64,000 bases of DNA from Microbacterium hydrothermale (lineage in GTDB: Bacteria > Actinomycetota > Actinomycetes > Actinomycetales > Microbacteriaceae), in contig NZ_STGM01000007.1 in the NCBI RefSeq assembly GCF_004854025.1, positions 62,001 to 126,000 on the forward strand, given 5' to 3'. Shown piece by piece: positions 1 through 10,494 of the stretch. The notes beneath the pieces were generated by a model, which ran no database searches, was not told the origin of the DNA, and was given only the letters and a program-made list of their open reading frames with translations. The position numbers and the translations under genes were made by a program. The number at the start of each line of letters is the position of its first letter. Positions within the stretch are counted from its first letter, which is position 1.

Positions 1-663
1 CACGGTGAGCGTGAAGCGCGCGTTCCCGCGCAGCGACACGGTCAGGCCCGGCGTGCGCTCGTCCCAGTTGCCGGAGTCGGCGACGACGATGACGTCGGAG
101 CGAAGGGCGTCGGCGTTGTCGGCGAGGAACTGGCCGAACGAGCGCGATCCGTACTCCTCCTCGCCCTCGATGAAGACGGCGATGCCGAGGTCGAGATCGT
201 CTCCGAGCACCTCGGCGACGGCGCGAATGGCACCCACGTGCGCCATGACCCCGGCCTTGTCGTCGGCGGCGCCACGCCCGTACAGGCGGCCGTCGCGCAG
301 CGTGGGCTCGAAGGGCGGGGAGTCCCACAGCGCCTCGTCGCCCGGGGGCTGCACGTCGTGGTGCGCGTACAGCAGCACGGTGGGACGGCCGTTACGCGCG
401 GCGCGCGAGGCCAGGACGGCGGGCTGCCCCATCTCGTCGGTACCGGGGATCGCCGCGCGCGTGACCGCGACGGAATCGAAGACGCCGGTCTTCTCGAGGA
501 GGGCGGCGACCGCGTCGGCGCTGCGGACGAGAGCCGTCTGGTCGAAGGCCGGCCAGGCGATGGACGGGATGCGGACGAGGGAGCCGAGATCGGCCAGGGC
601 GGCGGGGATGCCGGCGTCGGCTGCTTTTTGCACAGCCTCCTGCCGGGACAGGTCGAGGGTCAT
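1..663 (-). CDS. M20 family metallopeptidase (dipeptidase), C-terminus outside window
   Basis: N-terminal 221 codons of a zinc-dependent M20 peptidase; the rest lies before base 1. It starts ATG at 663 and reads [11 protein letters not shown]. Visible family signatures are [10 protein letters not shown] (first metal-binding His/Asp pair), RGAADDKAG (bridging Asp) and EGEEEYGS (catalytic and metal-binding Glu). These are typical of cytosolic M20 dipeptidases that release amino acids from small peptides; the exact substrate cannot be told. It is divergent from the DUF3043 gene with only 46 bases between, so the two promoters must be tightly packed. Confidence 0.9.
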   Translation of the reverse strand, partial: MTLDLSRQEAVQKAADAGIPAALADLGSLVRIPSIAWPAFDQTALVRSADAVAALLEKTGVFDSVAVTRAAIPGTDEMGQPAVLASRAARNGRPTVLLYAHHDVQPPGDEALWDSPPFEPTLRDGRLYGRGAADDKAGVMAHVGAIRAVAEVLGDDLDLGIAVFIEGEEEYGSRSFGQFLADNADALRSDVIVVADSGNWDERTPGLTVSLRGNARFTLTV

Positions 664-709
664 GCGGGTAATCTTAAGTCTCCCGACCAGCGAATCACCG
701 AGGTTTCCC

Positions 710-1282
710 GTGGCCAAGTCCCCCGCCCCCGCCCCCAACGACACCCCCGTCGACTCGACGGCGCTCGGATCGGGCAAGGGCCGCGCGACGCCCTCGCGCG
801 CCGAACAGGAGGCCGCACGCAAGCGGCCCCTCGTGCCCGACACCAAGGAGGCGAAGGCCCGCGCCCGCGCCGAGCTCGCCGCCCAGCGCGAGAAGGCCCG
901 CATCGGCATGGCCGCCGGAGAAGAGCGCTACCTGCCGGTGCGCGACCGCGGACCGCAGCGTCGTTTCGCGCGCGACTTCGTCGACGCCGGCTGGCACCTG
1001 GGCGAGGGCGTCATGCCCTTCATGGTGCTCGTGATCGTCGCGACGCTCATCCCCGTGCAGTTCTTCCAGTACTGGTCGTTCGTCGCGCTGTGGATCTTCA
1101 TCCTCTTCGTCGTGGGCGACATGATCATCACCTCGATCCGCGTCAAGCGCGCCGCGAAGGAGAAGTTCGGCGAGAGCCGCCTCGAGAAGGGGCTCGGCTG
1201 GTACGCGGCCATGCGCACCGTGCAGATGCGCTTCATGCGCCTGCCGAAGGCGCAGGTCAAGCGCGGTCAGTACCCCGCCTGA
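710..1282 (+). CDS. DUF3043 domain membrane protein
   Basis: 190-residue protein. The GTG at 710 is chosen because a GAGG ribosome site lies six bases upstream and the frame further up is antisense to the M20 gene. The N-terminal ~75 residues are charged, Ala/Pro-rich and probably disordered. Two membrane segments follow (around [18 protein letters not shown] and [17 protein letters not shown]), then a basic tail. This layout is the actinobacterial DUF3043 family, whose function is unknown. A strong hairpin lies just after the stop. Confidence 0.85.
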   Translation: MAKSPAPAPNDTPVDSTALGSGKGRATPSRAEQEAARKRPLVPDTKEAKARARAELAAQREKARIGMAAGEERYLPVRDRGPQRRFARDFVDAGWHLGEGVMPFMVLVIVATLIPVQFFQYWSFVALWIFILFVVGDMIITSIRVKRAAKEKFGESRLEKGLGWYAAMRTVQMRFMRLPKAQVKRGQYPA

Positions 1283-1294
1283 TCATCGGCTTCA

Positions 1295-1333
1295 CGAGAA
1301 CGGCGCACCGCCTCACGCGGTGCGCCGTTCTCG
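1295..1333. terminator. Bidirectional terminator between DUF3043 gene and pyrD
   Basis: Perfect 17-bp stem (1295-1311 with 1317-1333) and 5-base loop, followed on the plus strand by TTTCCCC. It sits between two convergent genes and can serve both. Confidence 0.8.
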
Positions 1334-1414
1334 TTTCCCCCGGGCGGGGTCGGCGCACGTCCGTGCGCGGCGCCGGGGTGCGGCATCCGCACCGGGGCGA
1401 GGCGACCGGGGAGG

Positions 1415-2440
1415 TCAGCTCGCGCGGGCGAGACCCCGGTTGATCTGACGCGCCCACAGCGGACCGCGGTACAGGAACGCGGTGTACCCCTGCACGAGCG
1501 TGGCGCCCGCGGACAGACGCTCGCGCACGTCGTCGGCGGTGTCCACTCCCCCGGCGGAGATCACCACGAACGCGGGCGGGACGACCTCGCGCACCAGACG
1601 CAGCACCTCGAGGGCCCGCTTCTTCAGCGGCGCTCCGGAGAGGCCACCCGCGCCCGCGGCCTCGACCGTGGCGGCATCCGTTTCGAGATCCGTCCGGGCG
1701 ATGGTCGTGTTGGTCGCGATGATGCCGGCGAGTCCCGCATCGACCGCCAGTCGGGCGATGTCGCGCACCTCGTCGTCATCGAGGTCGGGCGCGATCTTGA
1801 CCAGCAGAGGCGTGCGCCCGGCGGCGTCGCGCACGGCGGTGAGGAGCGGCCGGAGCGTCTCGACGGCCTGCAGACCGCGGAGCCCGGGCGTGTTCGGCGA
1901 CGAGACGTTGACGACGAGGTAGTCGGCGAGGGGCGCGAGCAGGCGCGCGCTGCGCACGTAGTCGGTGGTGGCGTCCTCGACCGCGACGACGCGGCTCTTG
2001 CCGATGTTCACCCCGATGACCGGACGTCGACGGGCACGGCGAAGACGACGCAGGCGTGTTGCGGCGGCGGCCGCCCCGTCGTTGTTGAAGCCCATGCGGT
2101 TGATCACGGCGCGATCCGCGATCAGACGGAACAGGCGCGGCTTCGGGTTGCCCGGCTGGGGCAGCGCGGTGACCGTGCCGACCTCGACGTGGCCGAAGCC
2201 GAGCGCGCCGAGGCCCCGCCCCATCGTGACGTTCTTGTCGAAGCCCGCGGCGACGCCGAACGGCGACGCGAAGGTCAGTCCGAGAGCGTCGACGCGCTGA
2301 TCCGCGCGCGGCGCGGTGAATCGACGGACCACGGATGCCACGGGCTCGACACCGGCGCCACGGATGACGAGCGCGCCCAGGTGGTGGGCGAACTCGGGGT
2401 CGAGGCGCGAGAGGACCGTGCGGAAGAGAAGGGGATACAT
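1415..2440 (-). CDS. pyrD: Dihydroorotate dehydrogenase (quinone), class 2
   Basis: 341-residue membrane-associated flavoenzyme that oxidises dihydroorotate to orotate in pyrimidine synthesis, passing electrons to quinone. It starts ATG at 2440 (MYPLLFRTVLSRLDPE); the N-terminal helical segment preceding the barrel marks class 2. FMN and substrate motifs seen include GVAAGFDKN, GVNIGKS, and NVSSPNTPGLRGLQ with the catalytic Ser. It is the last gene of a hisD-nrdR-pyrD unit, ten bases after the nrdR stop. Confidence 0.95.
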   Translation of the reverse strand: MYPLLFRTVLSRLDPEFAHHLGALVIRGAGVEPVASVVRRFTAPRADQRVDALGLTFASPFGVAAGFDKNVTMGRGLGALGFGHVEVGTVTALPQPGNPKPRLFRLIADRAVINRMGFNNDGAAAAATRLRRLRRARRRPVIGVNIGKSRVVAVEDATTDYVRSARLLAPLADYLVVNVSSPNTPGLRGLQAVETLRPLLTAVRDAAGRTPLLVKIAPDLDDDEVRDIARLAVDAGLAGIIATNTTIARTDLETDAATVEAAGAGGLSGAPLKKRALEVLRLVREVVPPAFVVISAGGVDTADDVRERLSAGATLVQGYTAFLYRGPLWARQINRGLARAS

Positions 2441-2450
2441 CCCCGCCAGG

Positions 2451-2936
2451 CTACTGGACCGCGTCGCGGTCGTCGTGCGCGGGGCGAGCGGCGTGATCTG
2501 CCCGCAGCTGAGCGATCGCGGAGTCGAAGTCGTCGAGGGAGTCGAACGCCTGGTAGACGCTCGCGAAGCGCAGGTAGGCCACCTCGTCGAGCTCGCGCAG
2601 CGGCCCGAGGATCGACAGGCCGATCTCGTTCGCCTCGATCTGGGAGGAGCCCGTCTGCCGGATGGCCTCTTCGACCTGCTGCGCGAGCACCGCGAGATCG
2701 GCATCGGTCACCGGTCGGCCCTGACAGGCCTTGCGGACGCCCGACATGACCTTCTCGCGGCTGAAGGGCTCCACCACTCCCGACCGCTTGATCACGTTGA
2801 GACTCGCGGTCTCGACCGTCGAGAACCGGCCCCCGCACTTCGGGCACTGGCGCCGACGGCGGATGCTGAGTCCGTCGTCGCTCGTGCGCGAGTCGATGAC
2901 GCGGGAGTCGGGGTTGCGGCAGAACGGGCAGTGCAT
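2451..2936 (-). CDS. nrdR: Transcriptional repressor NrdR
   Basis: 161-residue repressor of ribonucleotide reductase genes. The N-terminal zinc ribbon is complete (Cys3, Cys6, Cys31, Cys34), followed by an ATP-cone domain at about residues 46-136 that senses ATP/dATP. It starts ATG at 2936 with MHCPFC, the invariant family beginning. It sits ten bases after hisD and ten before pyrD, so is probably cotranscribed with them. No nrd genes are in this window, so its targets act in trans. Confidence 0.96.
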   Translation of the reverse strand: MHCPFCRNPDSRVIDSRTSDDGLSIRRRRQCPKCGGRFSTVETASLNVIKRSGVVEPFSREKVMSGVRKACQGRPVTDADLAVLAQQVEEAIRQTGSSQIEANEIGLSILGPLRELDEVAYLRFASVYQAFDSLDDFDSAIAQLRADHAARPAHDDRDAVQ

Positions 2937-2946
2937 CGGTTCTCCC

Positions 2947-4248
2947 TCAGCTGTCGAACCGCGCGGTCACGGCCTCGCCGTGCGCGGGCAGAGCCTCGGC
3001 GTCGGCGAGGGTCACGATCGCGTCGCGCACGACCGACAGCGCCGCACGGTCGTACTCGACCACCTGCTGCGGGCGCAGGAACGTCGCGGCGGACAGACCC
3101 GCGCTGTACCGCGCCTGTCCCCCGGTCGGCAGGACGTGGTTGCTTCCGGCGAGGTAGTCGCCGAGACTCACCGGGGTGTACGGGCCCACGAACACGGCCC
3201 CCGCGTTGACGAAGTCCTCCGGCCGCGGATCGGCCAGGTGCAGCTCGAGGTGCTCGGGGGCGTAGGCGTTGCTGAACGCGGTCGCCTGCGCGATGTCGTC
3301 GACGAGCACGACGGCCGATTGCGGCCCGTGGAACGCCGCCGTGACGCGCTCGGTGTGCCGGGTCGCGGCGACGCGCGCCGGGAGCGCATCGCGGACCGCG
3401 TCGGCCAGCGCCGGCGAGTCGGTCACGAGCACGGCCGAGGCCTGCTCGTCGTGCTCGGCCTGGCTGACGAGGTCGGCGGCCACGAGGTTCGGCACCGCGG
3501 TGTCGTCGGCGACGACGAGGATCTCGGTGGCGCCGGCTTCGGAGTCGGTGCCGACGCGCCCCGCGACCGCGCGCTTGGCGGAGGCGACGAAGTTGTTGCC
3601 CGGGCCCGTGACGACGTCGACGGGGTCGAGTCTGATCTCGGCCACCCCGTGAGCGAAGGCCCCGATCGCGCCCGCTCCCCCCATCGCGTAGACCTCGGTC
3701 ACGCCGAGAAGACGCGCCGCGGCGAGGATCACGGGGTGGACGCGCCCGCCGAACTCGGCCTGCGGGGGCGAGGCGAGGGCGACCTCGCGGACGCCGGCGA
3801 CCTGAGCCGGCACGGCGTTCATCACGACGCTGGACGGGTAAACGGCCTTGCCGCCGGGAACGTAGAGGCCCACGCGACGCACGGGCTGCCAGCGCTGCGT
3901 CACCCGCGCGCCCTCGCCGAGCTCGGTGACGACGGGGGCGGGCACCTGGGCCGCGGATGCCGTGCGCACGCGCGAGATCGCCGCGTCCAGCGCGGCGCGG
4001 ATCGAGGGATCGAGATCGCGCAGCGCCTCGTCGAGGTGGTCGGCGGGAACGCGGATGGCGTGGTCGGTCACGCGGTCGAAACGGGCCGCCTGCTCGCGGA
4101 GCGCCTCTTCGCCCCGATGGGCCACGTCGGCGACCAGTCGGGCGGCGGTGGCGAGGGCCTCGTCGCGCGCGGCGTCGGCGCGCGGGACGACGGCGAGCAG
4201 CTCGGCCGGCGAGAGCACGCGGCCGCGGAGATCGATCGTGCGGAGCAT
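2947..4248 (-). CDS. hisD: Histidinol dehydrogenase
   Basis: 433 residues, the usual length. A zinc enzyme catalysing the last two NAD-dependent oxidations of histidine synthesis, L-histidinol to L-histidine. Landmarks include [38 protein letters not shown] and the catalytic YAPEHLEL segment. It starts ATG at 4248 and leads an apparent hisD-nrdR-pyrD operon; the remaining his genes are not in the window. Confidence 0.96.
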   Translation of the reverse strand: MLRTIDLRGRVLSPAELLAVVPRADAARDEALATAARLVADVAHRGEEALREQAARFDRVTDHAIRVPADHLDEALRDLDPSIRAALDAAISRVRTASAAQVPAPVVTELGEGARVTQRWQPVRRVGLYVPGGKAVYPSSVVMNAVPAQVAGVREVALASPPQAEFGGRVHPVILAAARLLGVTEVYAMGGAGAIGAFAHGVAEIRLDPVDVVTGPGNNFVASAKRAVAGRVGTDSEAGATEILVVADDTAVPNLVAADLVSQAEHDEQASAVLVTDSPALADAVRDALPARVAATRHTERVTAAFHGPQSAVVLVDDIAQATAFSNAYAPEHLELHLADPRPEDFVNAGAVFVGPYTPVSLGDYLAGSNHVLPTGGQARYSAGLSAATFLRPQQVVEYDRAALSVVRDAIVTLADAEALPAHGEAVTARFDS

Positions 4249-4462
4249 GCGTCCAGGCTACCGGCCGCTCAGCGACGCCCCGGCGCGATCTCCCGGGCTC
4301 GCAGCCTGTGCTCAGCCGCCGCGGGAGGGGCCGAGGGACGCGCTCGGAGGCGGTGACACGACGGGGCGGGAGCGGGTGCGGCCGGCGATCGACGGCCCGG
4401 CGCCCGCGAGCAGACGACGTTGAGGACGGACGGCCCGACTCGCACGCCGGGGTGACGACGAC

Positions 4463-4492
4463 GGGGCGGAAGGCCGTCGGACCTCCCGCCCC
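4463..4492 (-). terminator. Hairpin after the histidine-rich membrane protein gene
   Basis: 11-bp stem with one mismatch (4463-4473 with 4482-4492), ten bases past the stop of the gene at 4502. No U-tract is evident, so function is inferred from position. Confidence 0.5.
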
Positions 4493-4501
4493 GATCGCGC
4501 G

Positions 4502-5809
4502 TCAGCCGCGGGTGACTCCGGAGACGTCGTGCAGATAGCCGATGCGACCGTCGTCGTGGCGCACGACGAAGGTCTCTCCGCGGTCTTCGATCACGAGCGC
4601 CCAGGCCGTCGGGCCGATGCGGAAGATCGGCGTGCCGTAGTCGTCGACGATCTCGCGCTCCTCCGGAGCGAGTGCCCAGAACGCCTGCGCGTGGGCGTGA
4701 TCGTGACGGTCGTGGGCTCCGTGGTCGTGAGCCCCGTGGTCGTGCAGGTCGTCGCCGTGGCGGCCATGGTCGGCGGCGGCGCCGTCACGACCCTCCGTGG
4801 AACCCGATCCGAGGTGCGGCTGGGCGCCGGTGTCGGCGTGGAGCGGGGCGAAGATGTCGGTCGCCGTGTCGTCGCCGCGCTGGGCCGGCAGCACCGTGGT
4901 CGCGGGAGCGGATCCGTCGTGCGGGAGATCGGTCGAGCCGGTGTAACTGCCCGGGGTGGGCGCGTCGGCGTCGACGGCGCTCGCGTCGGACACCGGGGCG
5001 GGGCGGGGTGCGCGAGGGGTGCGCGGACGCGGGACGACCGGACGGATCGGACGCGCGTTGCGGTGGGCGGGGATCTCTTCGCGGTCGCGGAAGTCGGCCG
5101 AGAACGGAGGGATGATCGGCGCGAACACCGTGAGGACGACGCCCGCCAGCAGGACGACGGTCTCGACCCAGATCACCCAGGAGCGGGTCCAGATGCCGGT
5201 CTGATCGAAGACGGCGACGGTGTCCCACACCCAGGACAGCCACACGAGCGCGGACACCGAGAAGGCCACCGAGGCGAACTGGTCGATCCCGAGCGACCCG
5301 ACGCGACGGATGCCCTGCGGGGAGAGCCGGCGGAGCACGATCAGGCCCATCGCCGCGGTGGGCAGGGCGACGGCGGGGATCCACCACAGGCCCGAGAGCC
5401 AGACGTTCCCTCCGCCGACGAGCACTCCCGACGGGGAGTCGAGGATGTTGGTGCGGAAGAACGAGACGAAGAAGGCGACGATCCAGACGCCGAGGAGGGC
5501 GACCTCGCGCACCGAGAAGGGGCCGACGCCGTACGCCGGTCCGGAGGCGCGGCCGGAGGCCGGCGCGACGGCGTGCGCCTCGTGCGGGGCGTCGTGCGGC
5601 GCTTCGGCCTCGGGCTTCGGCGGGACGACGGGTGCATCTGCACCGTGCGCCGAGGGGGCGCCGGTCTCGCCGGCGTGCTCCGACGCCGTCTCGTCGTCGC
5701 GCGAGGCGGCGGGAGCGGCCGTCGGGGCGATCTGGTCATGGTCGTGGGCGCGGTCGTCGACGTGGGCGCGGTCGGGATCGGCCGCGTCGTGGGGGTACTG
5801 ATCGTTCAC
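4502..5809 (-). CDS. Histidine-rich four-segment membrane protein, unknown function
   Basis: 435 residues. The GTG at 5809 is chosen because AAAGGA precedes it; reading starts VNDQYPHDAADPDR. The N-terminal ~95 residues are acidic and His-rich. Four hydrophobic segments follow (around VALLGVWIVAFFVSFF, LWWIPAVALPTAAMGLIVL, VAFSVSALVWLSWVW and VIWVETVVLLAGVVLTVF), then a Pro/Arg linker and a His/Asp-rich stretch (DHGRHGDDLHDHGAHDHGAH). The last ~45 residues form a compact domain (DDYGTPIFRIGPTAWALVIE). I do not recognise a characterised family. The clustered His/Asp could bind metal ions, but this is inference only. It lies downstream of dnaE behind a likely dnaE terminator. Confidence 0.75.
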   Translation of the reverse strand: MNDQYPHDAADPDRAHVDDRAHDHDQIAPTAAPAASRDDETASEHAGETGAPSAHGADAPVVPPKPEAEAPHDAPHEAHAVAPASGRASGPAYGVGPFSVREVALLGVWIVAFFVSFFRTNILDSPSGVLVGGGNVWLSGLWWIPAVALPTAAMGLIVLRRLSPQGIRRVGSLGIDQFASVAFSVSALVWLSWVWDTVAVFDQTGIWTRSWVIWVETVVLLAGVVLTVFAPIIPPFSADFRDREEIPAHRNARPIRPVVPRPRTPRAPRPAPVSDASAVDADAPTPGSYTGSTDLPHDGSAPATTVLPAQRGDDTATDIFAPLHADTGAQPHLGSGSTEGRDGAAADHGRHGDDLHDHGAHDHGAHDRHDHAHAQAFWALAPEEREIVDDYGTPIFRIGPTAWALVIEDRGETFVVRHDDGRIGYLHDVSGVTRG

Positions 5810-5890
5810 GGGGGTCCTTTCACCCAGGGCGCCGGAGCGCCCGGTCATCGTAACCGGCGGGTCTTCAGCATCCGCTGGGGTTCTCTCAGG

Positions 5891-5913
5891 GATCGGCGGG
5901 GCGTCCGCCGATC
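5891..5913 (-). terminator. Terminator of dnaE
   Basis: Perfect 9-bp stem (5891-5899 with 5905-5913), 5-base loop, four bases beyond the dnaE stop codon. Confidence 0.6.
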
Positions 5914-5916
5914 GGA

Positions 5917-8900
5917 TCAGCCCAGGCAGTTGGGGCCGAGCAGACCCTTGAGCTCGCCGAACAGGTCGGCCGTCACGCGCACCGGCATCGGCACCTCGAA
6001 CACCTTGGCCGTTCCCCCCTTGTGGAGCTTCAGCAGCACCTCGGTCGAACCGGAGTGCCGACGGAGCATCTGCGCCAGCTCGCCGACGAGGGCCTCGTTG
6101 GCGCGCTGTTCGGGAACGACCAGGGTGAGACCGCCCGACTCGTCGAGCCCCTCGAGATCGGGGGCGAACGCGCTCTGCGCGTGCAGGTTCAGACCGTCGT
6201 CGCGACGGGAGACCCGACCGCGCACCACGAGGATCGAATCGGCCTGCAGCACCGGGGCGAACTCGGCGTAGGTCTTGCCCATGAACATCACGGTCACCTC
6301 GCCGTTGAAGTCCTCGACGGTGACCATGCCGTACGGGTTTCCGCTCTGCTTCGCCACGCGGTGCTGGACGCTCGTCAGGAGGCCGGCCACCGTCACCTGG
6401 TCGCCGTCCTGCACGTCTTCCGACGCCAGGAGGTCGTGGATCGAGGTCGACGCGTGCTTGGCGAGCGGCACCTCGAGACCCGCGAGGGGATGATCGGACA
6501 CGTAGAGCCCGAGCATCTCGCGCTCGAAGGCGAGCTTGTCCTTCTTCGTCCACTCGGGCCGCTCGGGCACCTTCACGACCTGCTGCGGCTCGTCCCAGAG
6601 GGAGTCGAAGTCGAACCCCACCTCGCCGTTCGCCTCGCGCCGCTTGTCGAGCACCGCGCCCTCGCACGCGTCCTCGTGCACCTCGACGAGGGCACGCCTG
6701 GTCGAGCCCAGCGAATCGAACGCGCCCGCCTTGATCAGCGACTCGACGGTGCGCTTGTTCGCCACGTGCATCGGCACCTTGGACAGGAAGTCGTGGAACG
6801 ACGTGTACTTGGCATCCTGACGGGCCGCGACGATGCCGTCGACGACGTTCGTGCCGACGTTGCGGACGGCGCCCAGGCCGAAGCGGATGTCTTCGCCGAC
6901 GGCGGCGAAGAAGCGGATCGACTCGTTGACATCGGGCGGGAGCACCTTGATGCCCATGCGACGGCACTCGTTGAGGTACACCGCCATCTTGTCTTTCGAG
7001 TCGCCGACGCTCGTGAGCAGGGCGGCCATGTACTCGGCGGGATAGTGCGCCTTGAGGTACGCCGTCCAGTACGACACGAGCCCGTAGGCGGCGGTGTGCG
7101 CCTTGTTGAAGGCGTAGTCGGCGAACGACTCGAGCACCTTCCACAGCGTCTGCTGCGCGACGTCGCCGAAGCCGCGCTCGGTCATGCCGCCGAAGAAGAT
7201 CTCTTTCTGCTTGTCGAGCTCGCTCTTCTTCTTCTTTCCCATCGCGCGACGCAGCAGGTCGGCCTGTCCGAGCGTGTACCCGGCGACCCGCTGGGCCACC
7301 GCCATCACCTGCTCCTGGTAGACGATGAGGCCATAGGTGGTGTCGAGGATGTCGGCCAGGGGCTCTTCGAGCTCGGGATGGATCGGCTCGATCTCTTGCT
7401 GCTTGTTCTTGCGCAGCGCGTAGTTGATGTGCGAGTTCACGCCCATCGGGCCGGGGCGGTACAGCGCGAGCACGGCCGAGATGTCTTCGAAGTTGTCGGG
7501 ACGCATCAGGCGCAGCAGCGAACGCATGGGACCGCCGTCGAGCTGGAACACGCCGAGCGTGTCGCCACGGGCGAGGAGCTCGTAGGATGCCGCGTCGTCG
7601 AGGTCGAGGTCTTCGAGCACGAGCGGGTGGCCGCGGTTGGCCTCGATGTTGTCGAGGGCGTCGTTGATGATCGTGAGGTTGCGCAACCCCAGGAAGTCCA
7701 TCTTGATCAGGCCGAGCGACTCGCACGCGGGATAGTCGAACTGCGTGACGATCTGGCCGTCCTGCTCACGGCGCATGATCGGGATGATGTCGATGAGCGG
7801 CTCGCTCGACATGATCACGCCGGCCGCGTGCACGCCCCACTGGCGCTTGAGGTTCTCGAGGCCCAGGGCCGTGTCGAACACGGTCTTCGCCTCGGCGTCG
7901 GTCTCGATGAGCGTGCGGAACTCGCTCGCCTCTTTGTAGCGGGGGTGCTCGGGGTTGAACATGCCGTCGAGCGGCATGTCTTTGCCCATCACCGCCGGCG
8001 GCATGGCCTTGGTGAGCTTGTCGCCCATGCTGAAGGGGAAGCCCAGCACGCGCCCGGCGTCTTTGAGCGCCTGCTTCGCCTTGATGGTGCCGTAGGTGAC
8101 GATCTGCGCCACGCGCTCGTCGCCGTACTTCTCGGTGACGTACTGGATGACCTCGCCGCGGCGCCGGTCGTCGAAGTCGACGTCGAAGTCGGGCATGGAG
8201 ACGCGGTCGGGATTGAGGAACCGCTCGAAGATGAGCCCGTGCTGGAGCGGATCGAGATCGGTGATCTTCATCGCGTAGGCGACCATCGAGCCGGCACCCG
8301 AACCGCGGCCCGGACCGACGCGGATGCCGTTGTTCTTGGCCCAGTTGATGAAGTCGGCGACCACGAGGAAGTACCCCGGGAAGCCCATCTGCAGGATGAC
8401 GTCGGTCTCGTACTCGGCCTGCTTGCGGACCGCGTCGGGGATGCCGCCGGGATAGCGGTCGTGGAGGCCGTTCTCGACCTCTTTGATCATCCAGCTGCCC
8501 TCGGTCTCGCCGTCGGGGACCGGGAAGCGCGGCATGTAGTTGGCCGAGGTGTCGAAGGCGACCTCGCACCGCTCGGCGATGAGCAGGGTGTTGTCGCACG
8601 CCTCGGGATTGTCGCGGAACACCTGGCGCATCTCGGCGGCCGACTTGACGTAGTACCCGTCGCCGTCGAACTTGAAGCGCTTGGGATCGTCGAGCGTCGA
8701 ACCGGACTGCACGCACAACAGCGCCGCGTGGCTCGTCGCGTCGTGCTGGTGGGTGTAGTGCAGGTCGTTCGTACCGACCAGGGGGATGTCGAGCTCTTTG
8801 GCGATCTTGAGCAGGTCGCCCATGATGCGCCGCTCGATCGAGAGGCCGTGGTCCATGATCTCGGCGAAATAGTTGTCTTTGCCGAAGATGTCTTGGAACT

Positions 8901-9429
8901 CCGCCGCCGCGGCCTTCGCCGCGTCGTACTGGCCCAGGCGCAGGCGCGTCTGCACCTCGCCCGAGGGGCAGCCGGTCGTGGCGATGAGTCCCTTGCTGTA
9001 CGTCTGCAGGAGCTCGCGGTCCATGCGCGGCTTGAAGTAGTAGCCCTCCATGCTCGCGCGAGACGAGAGCCGGAAGAGGTTGTGCATGCCCTCGGTGGTC
9101 TCGGAGAGCAGCGTCATGTGCGTGTACGCACCCGAACCGGAGACGTCGTCGCTCTGCTGCTCGGGCGTGCCCCATCGCACGCGGGACTTGTCGGAGCGGT
9201 GGGTGCCGGGGGTGACGTAGGCCTCGATGCCGATGATCGGCTTGATGCCGGCATCTTTCGCGGTCTTGTAGAACTCGTACGCCGCGAAGGTGTTGCCGTG
9301 GTCGGTCACGGCGATCGCGGGCATGCCCTGTTTGACGGCCTCTTGGACCATCGGGCCGATGCGCGCCGCGCCGTCGAGCATCGAGTACTCGCTGTGCACG
9401 TGAAGGTGAACGAAGGAGTCTGCTGCCAC
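5917..9429 (-). CDS. dnaE: DNA polymerase III alpha subunit
   Basis: 1170 residues, the usual length of the DnaE1 replicative polymerase. It starts with GTG at 9429; the PHP domain begins at once (VHLHVHSEYSMLDG), so no later start fits. Order: PHP domain to about 290, palm and fingers with the catalytic acidic motif PDFDVDFDDRRR near residue 415, helix-hairpin-helix region, OB fold (VTVAGLLTSVQHRVAKQSG) and C-terminal region. It acts in the cytoplasm as the polymerising subunit of the holoenzyme. It lies 140 bases downstream of rluD on the same strand. Confidence 0.97.
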   Translation of the reverse strand: MAADSFVHLHVHSEYSMLDGAARIGPMVQEAVKQGMPAIAVTDHGNTFAAYEFYKTAKDAGIKPIIGIEAYVTPGTHRSDKSRVRWGTPEQQSDDVSGSGAYTHMTLLSETTEGMHNLFRLSSRASMEGYYFKPRMDRELLQTYSKGLIATTGCPSGEVQTRLRLGQYDAAKAAAAEFQDIFGKDNYFAEIMDHGLSIERRIMGDLLKIAKELDIPLVGTNDLHYTHQHDATSHAALLCVQSGSTLDDPKRFKFDGDGYYVKSAAEMRQVFRDNPEACDNTLLIAERCEVAFDTSANYMPRFPVPDGETEGSWMIKEVENGLHDRYPGGIPDAVRKQAEYETDVILQMGFPGYFLVVADFINWAKNNGIRVGPGRGSGAGSMVAYAMKITDLDPLQHGLIFERFLNPDRVSMPDFDVDFDDRRRGEVIQYVTEKYGDERVAQIVTYGTIKAKQALKDAGRVLGFPFSMGDKLTKAMPPAVMGKDMPLDGMFNPEHPRYKEASEFRTLIETDAEAKTVFDTALGLENLKRQWGVHAAGVIMSSEPLIDIIPIMRREQDGQIVTQFDYPACESLGLIKMDFLGLRNLTIINDALDNIEANRGHPLVLEDLDLDDAASYELLARGDTLGVFQLDGGPMRSLLRLMRPDNFEDISAVLALYRPGPMGVNSHINYALRKNKQQEIEPIHPELEEPLADILDTTYGLIVYQEQVMAVAQRVAGYTLGQADLLRRAMGKKKKSELDKQKEIFFGGMTERGFGDVAQQTLWKVLESFADYAFNKAHTAAYGLVSYWTAYLKAHYPAEYMAALLTSVGDSKDKMAVYLNECRRMGIKVLPPDVNESIRFFAAVGEDIRFGLGAVRNVGTNVVDGIVAARQDAKYTSFHDFLSKVPMHVANKRTVESLIKAGAFDSLGSTRRALVEVHEDACEGAVLDKRREANGEVGFDFDSLWDEPQQVVKVPERPEWTKKDKLAFEREMLGLYVSDHPLAGLEVPLAKHASTSIHDLLASEDVQDGDQVTVAGLLTSVQHRVAKQSGNPYGMVTVEDFNGEVTVMFMGKTYAEFAPVLQADSILVVRGRVSRRDDGLNLHAQSAFAPDLEGLDESGGLTLVVPEQRANEALVGELAQMLRRHSGSTEVLLKLHKGGTAKVFEVPMPVRVTADLFGELKGLLGPNCLG

Positions 9430-9569
9430 GTGTCGAGTCTACGTTCGGCCTCCGACATCGGCCATGGATGTTCGGGGCGGACGCCCAGCCGACCGCTCCC
9501 TCCCGGGCGCGTCACCGCGAGCGGGCGTAGCGGTCGTTGCGACCGACCGCCGCGCGGGCGGCGGCCGCA

Positions 9570-10493
9570 TCAGATGCCGTCGCCGAGGATCTCCAGCGCC
9601 CGCGCGAGATCGGCCGGATAGGGCGAGGCGAACTCCACCCACTCCCCCGTTCCGGGATGGGTGAACGCCAGACGATGAGCGTGCAGCCACTGCCGCGTGA
9701 GCCCCAGACGCGCCGAGAGCGTCGGATCGGCCCCGTAGAGCGGATCACCGGCGCACGGGTGACGGTGGGCCGCCATGTGCACGCGGATCTGATGCGTGCG
9801 TCCGGTCTCGAGGTGGATCTCGAGCAGAGACGCCCGGGGGAAGGCCTCGAGGGTCTCGTAGTGGGTGACCGAGTCCTTGCCGTCGGGGGTGACGGCGAAC
9901 TTCCACGAGTGGTGCGGGTGACGGCCGATGGGCGCGTCGATCGTCCCCGCGAGCGGATCCGGGTGCCCTTGCACGACGGCGTGGTAGATCTTCTCGACCT
10001 CGCGCTCCTTGAACGCGCTCTTGAGCAGCGTGTAGGCCCGTTCGGTCTTCGCGACGACCATGAGCCCGCTCGTCCCGGCGTCGAGGCGGTGGACCACACC
10101 GCGCCGTTCGGCCGGACCGCTCGTGGAGATGCGGAACCCCGCGGCCGCGAGGGCGCCGAGCACGGTCGGCCCCTCCCATCCGAGCGAGGGGTGCGCGGCG
10201 ACGCCCGCCGGCTTGTCGACGACGACGATGTCATCGTCGTCGTAGGCGATGCCGAGATCGGGCACGGCGACGGGCACGATCTCGGGCTCGCGCTTGGGCT
10301 CCCACTCCACGCTGAGCCACGACCCCGCGCGGAGGCGGTCGGAGCGCCCGACCGTGCGACCGTCGACGCTCACTCCCCCGGCGTCGGCGACCTCGGCGGC
10401 GAAGGTGCGGGAGAACCCCAGCATCTTCGCCAGCGCCTGGTCGATGCGCGTTCCGTCGAGCCCGTCGGGGACGGGGAGACTGCGGGACTCCAT
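9570..10493 (-). CDS. rluD: RluA/RluD-family pseudouridine synthase
   Basis: 307 residues. It starts ATG at 10493, one base after the lspA stop (TGA-C-ATG), so translation is probably coupled. An N-terminal S4 RNA-binding domain ([13 protein letters not shown]) is followed by the synthase domain with [15 protein letters not shown]; the Asp near residue 137 is the nucleophile. It converts uridines in 23S rRNA to pseudouridine. Which family member it matches (RluD or another) is not certain. The lspA-rluD order is common in Gram-positives. Confidence 0.9.
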   Translation of the reverse strand: MESRSLPVPDGLDGTRIDQALAKMLGFSRTFAAEVADAGGVSVDGRTVGRSDRLRAGSWLSVEWEPKREPEIVPVAVPDLGIAYDDDDIVVVDKPAGVAAHPSLGWEGPTVLGALAAAGFRISTSGPAERRGVVHRLDAGTSGLMVVAKTERAYTLLKSAFKEREVEKIYHAVVQGHPDPLAGTIDAPIGRHPHHSWKFAVTPDGKDSVTHYETLEAFPRASLLEIHLETGRTHQIRVHMAAHRHPCAGDPLYGADPTLSARLGLTRQWLHAHRLAFTHPGTGEWVEFASPYPADLARALEILGDGI

Positions 10494-10494
10494 G

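Noticed and set aside
9430..9460. LexA box upstream of dnaE
   Set aside because: CGAACGTAGACTCGA only half matches the actinobacterial SOS palindrome.
6022..9621. Open frame of about 1200 codons antisense to dnaE
   Set aside because: GC-rich third-position shadow of dnaE; composition is His/Val/Arg-rich with no recognisable motif, and dnaE itself is certain.
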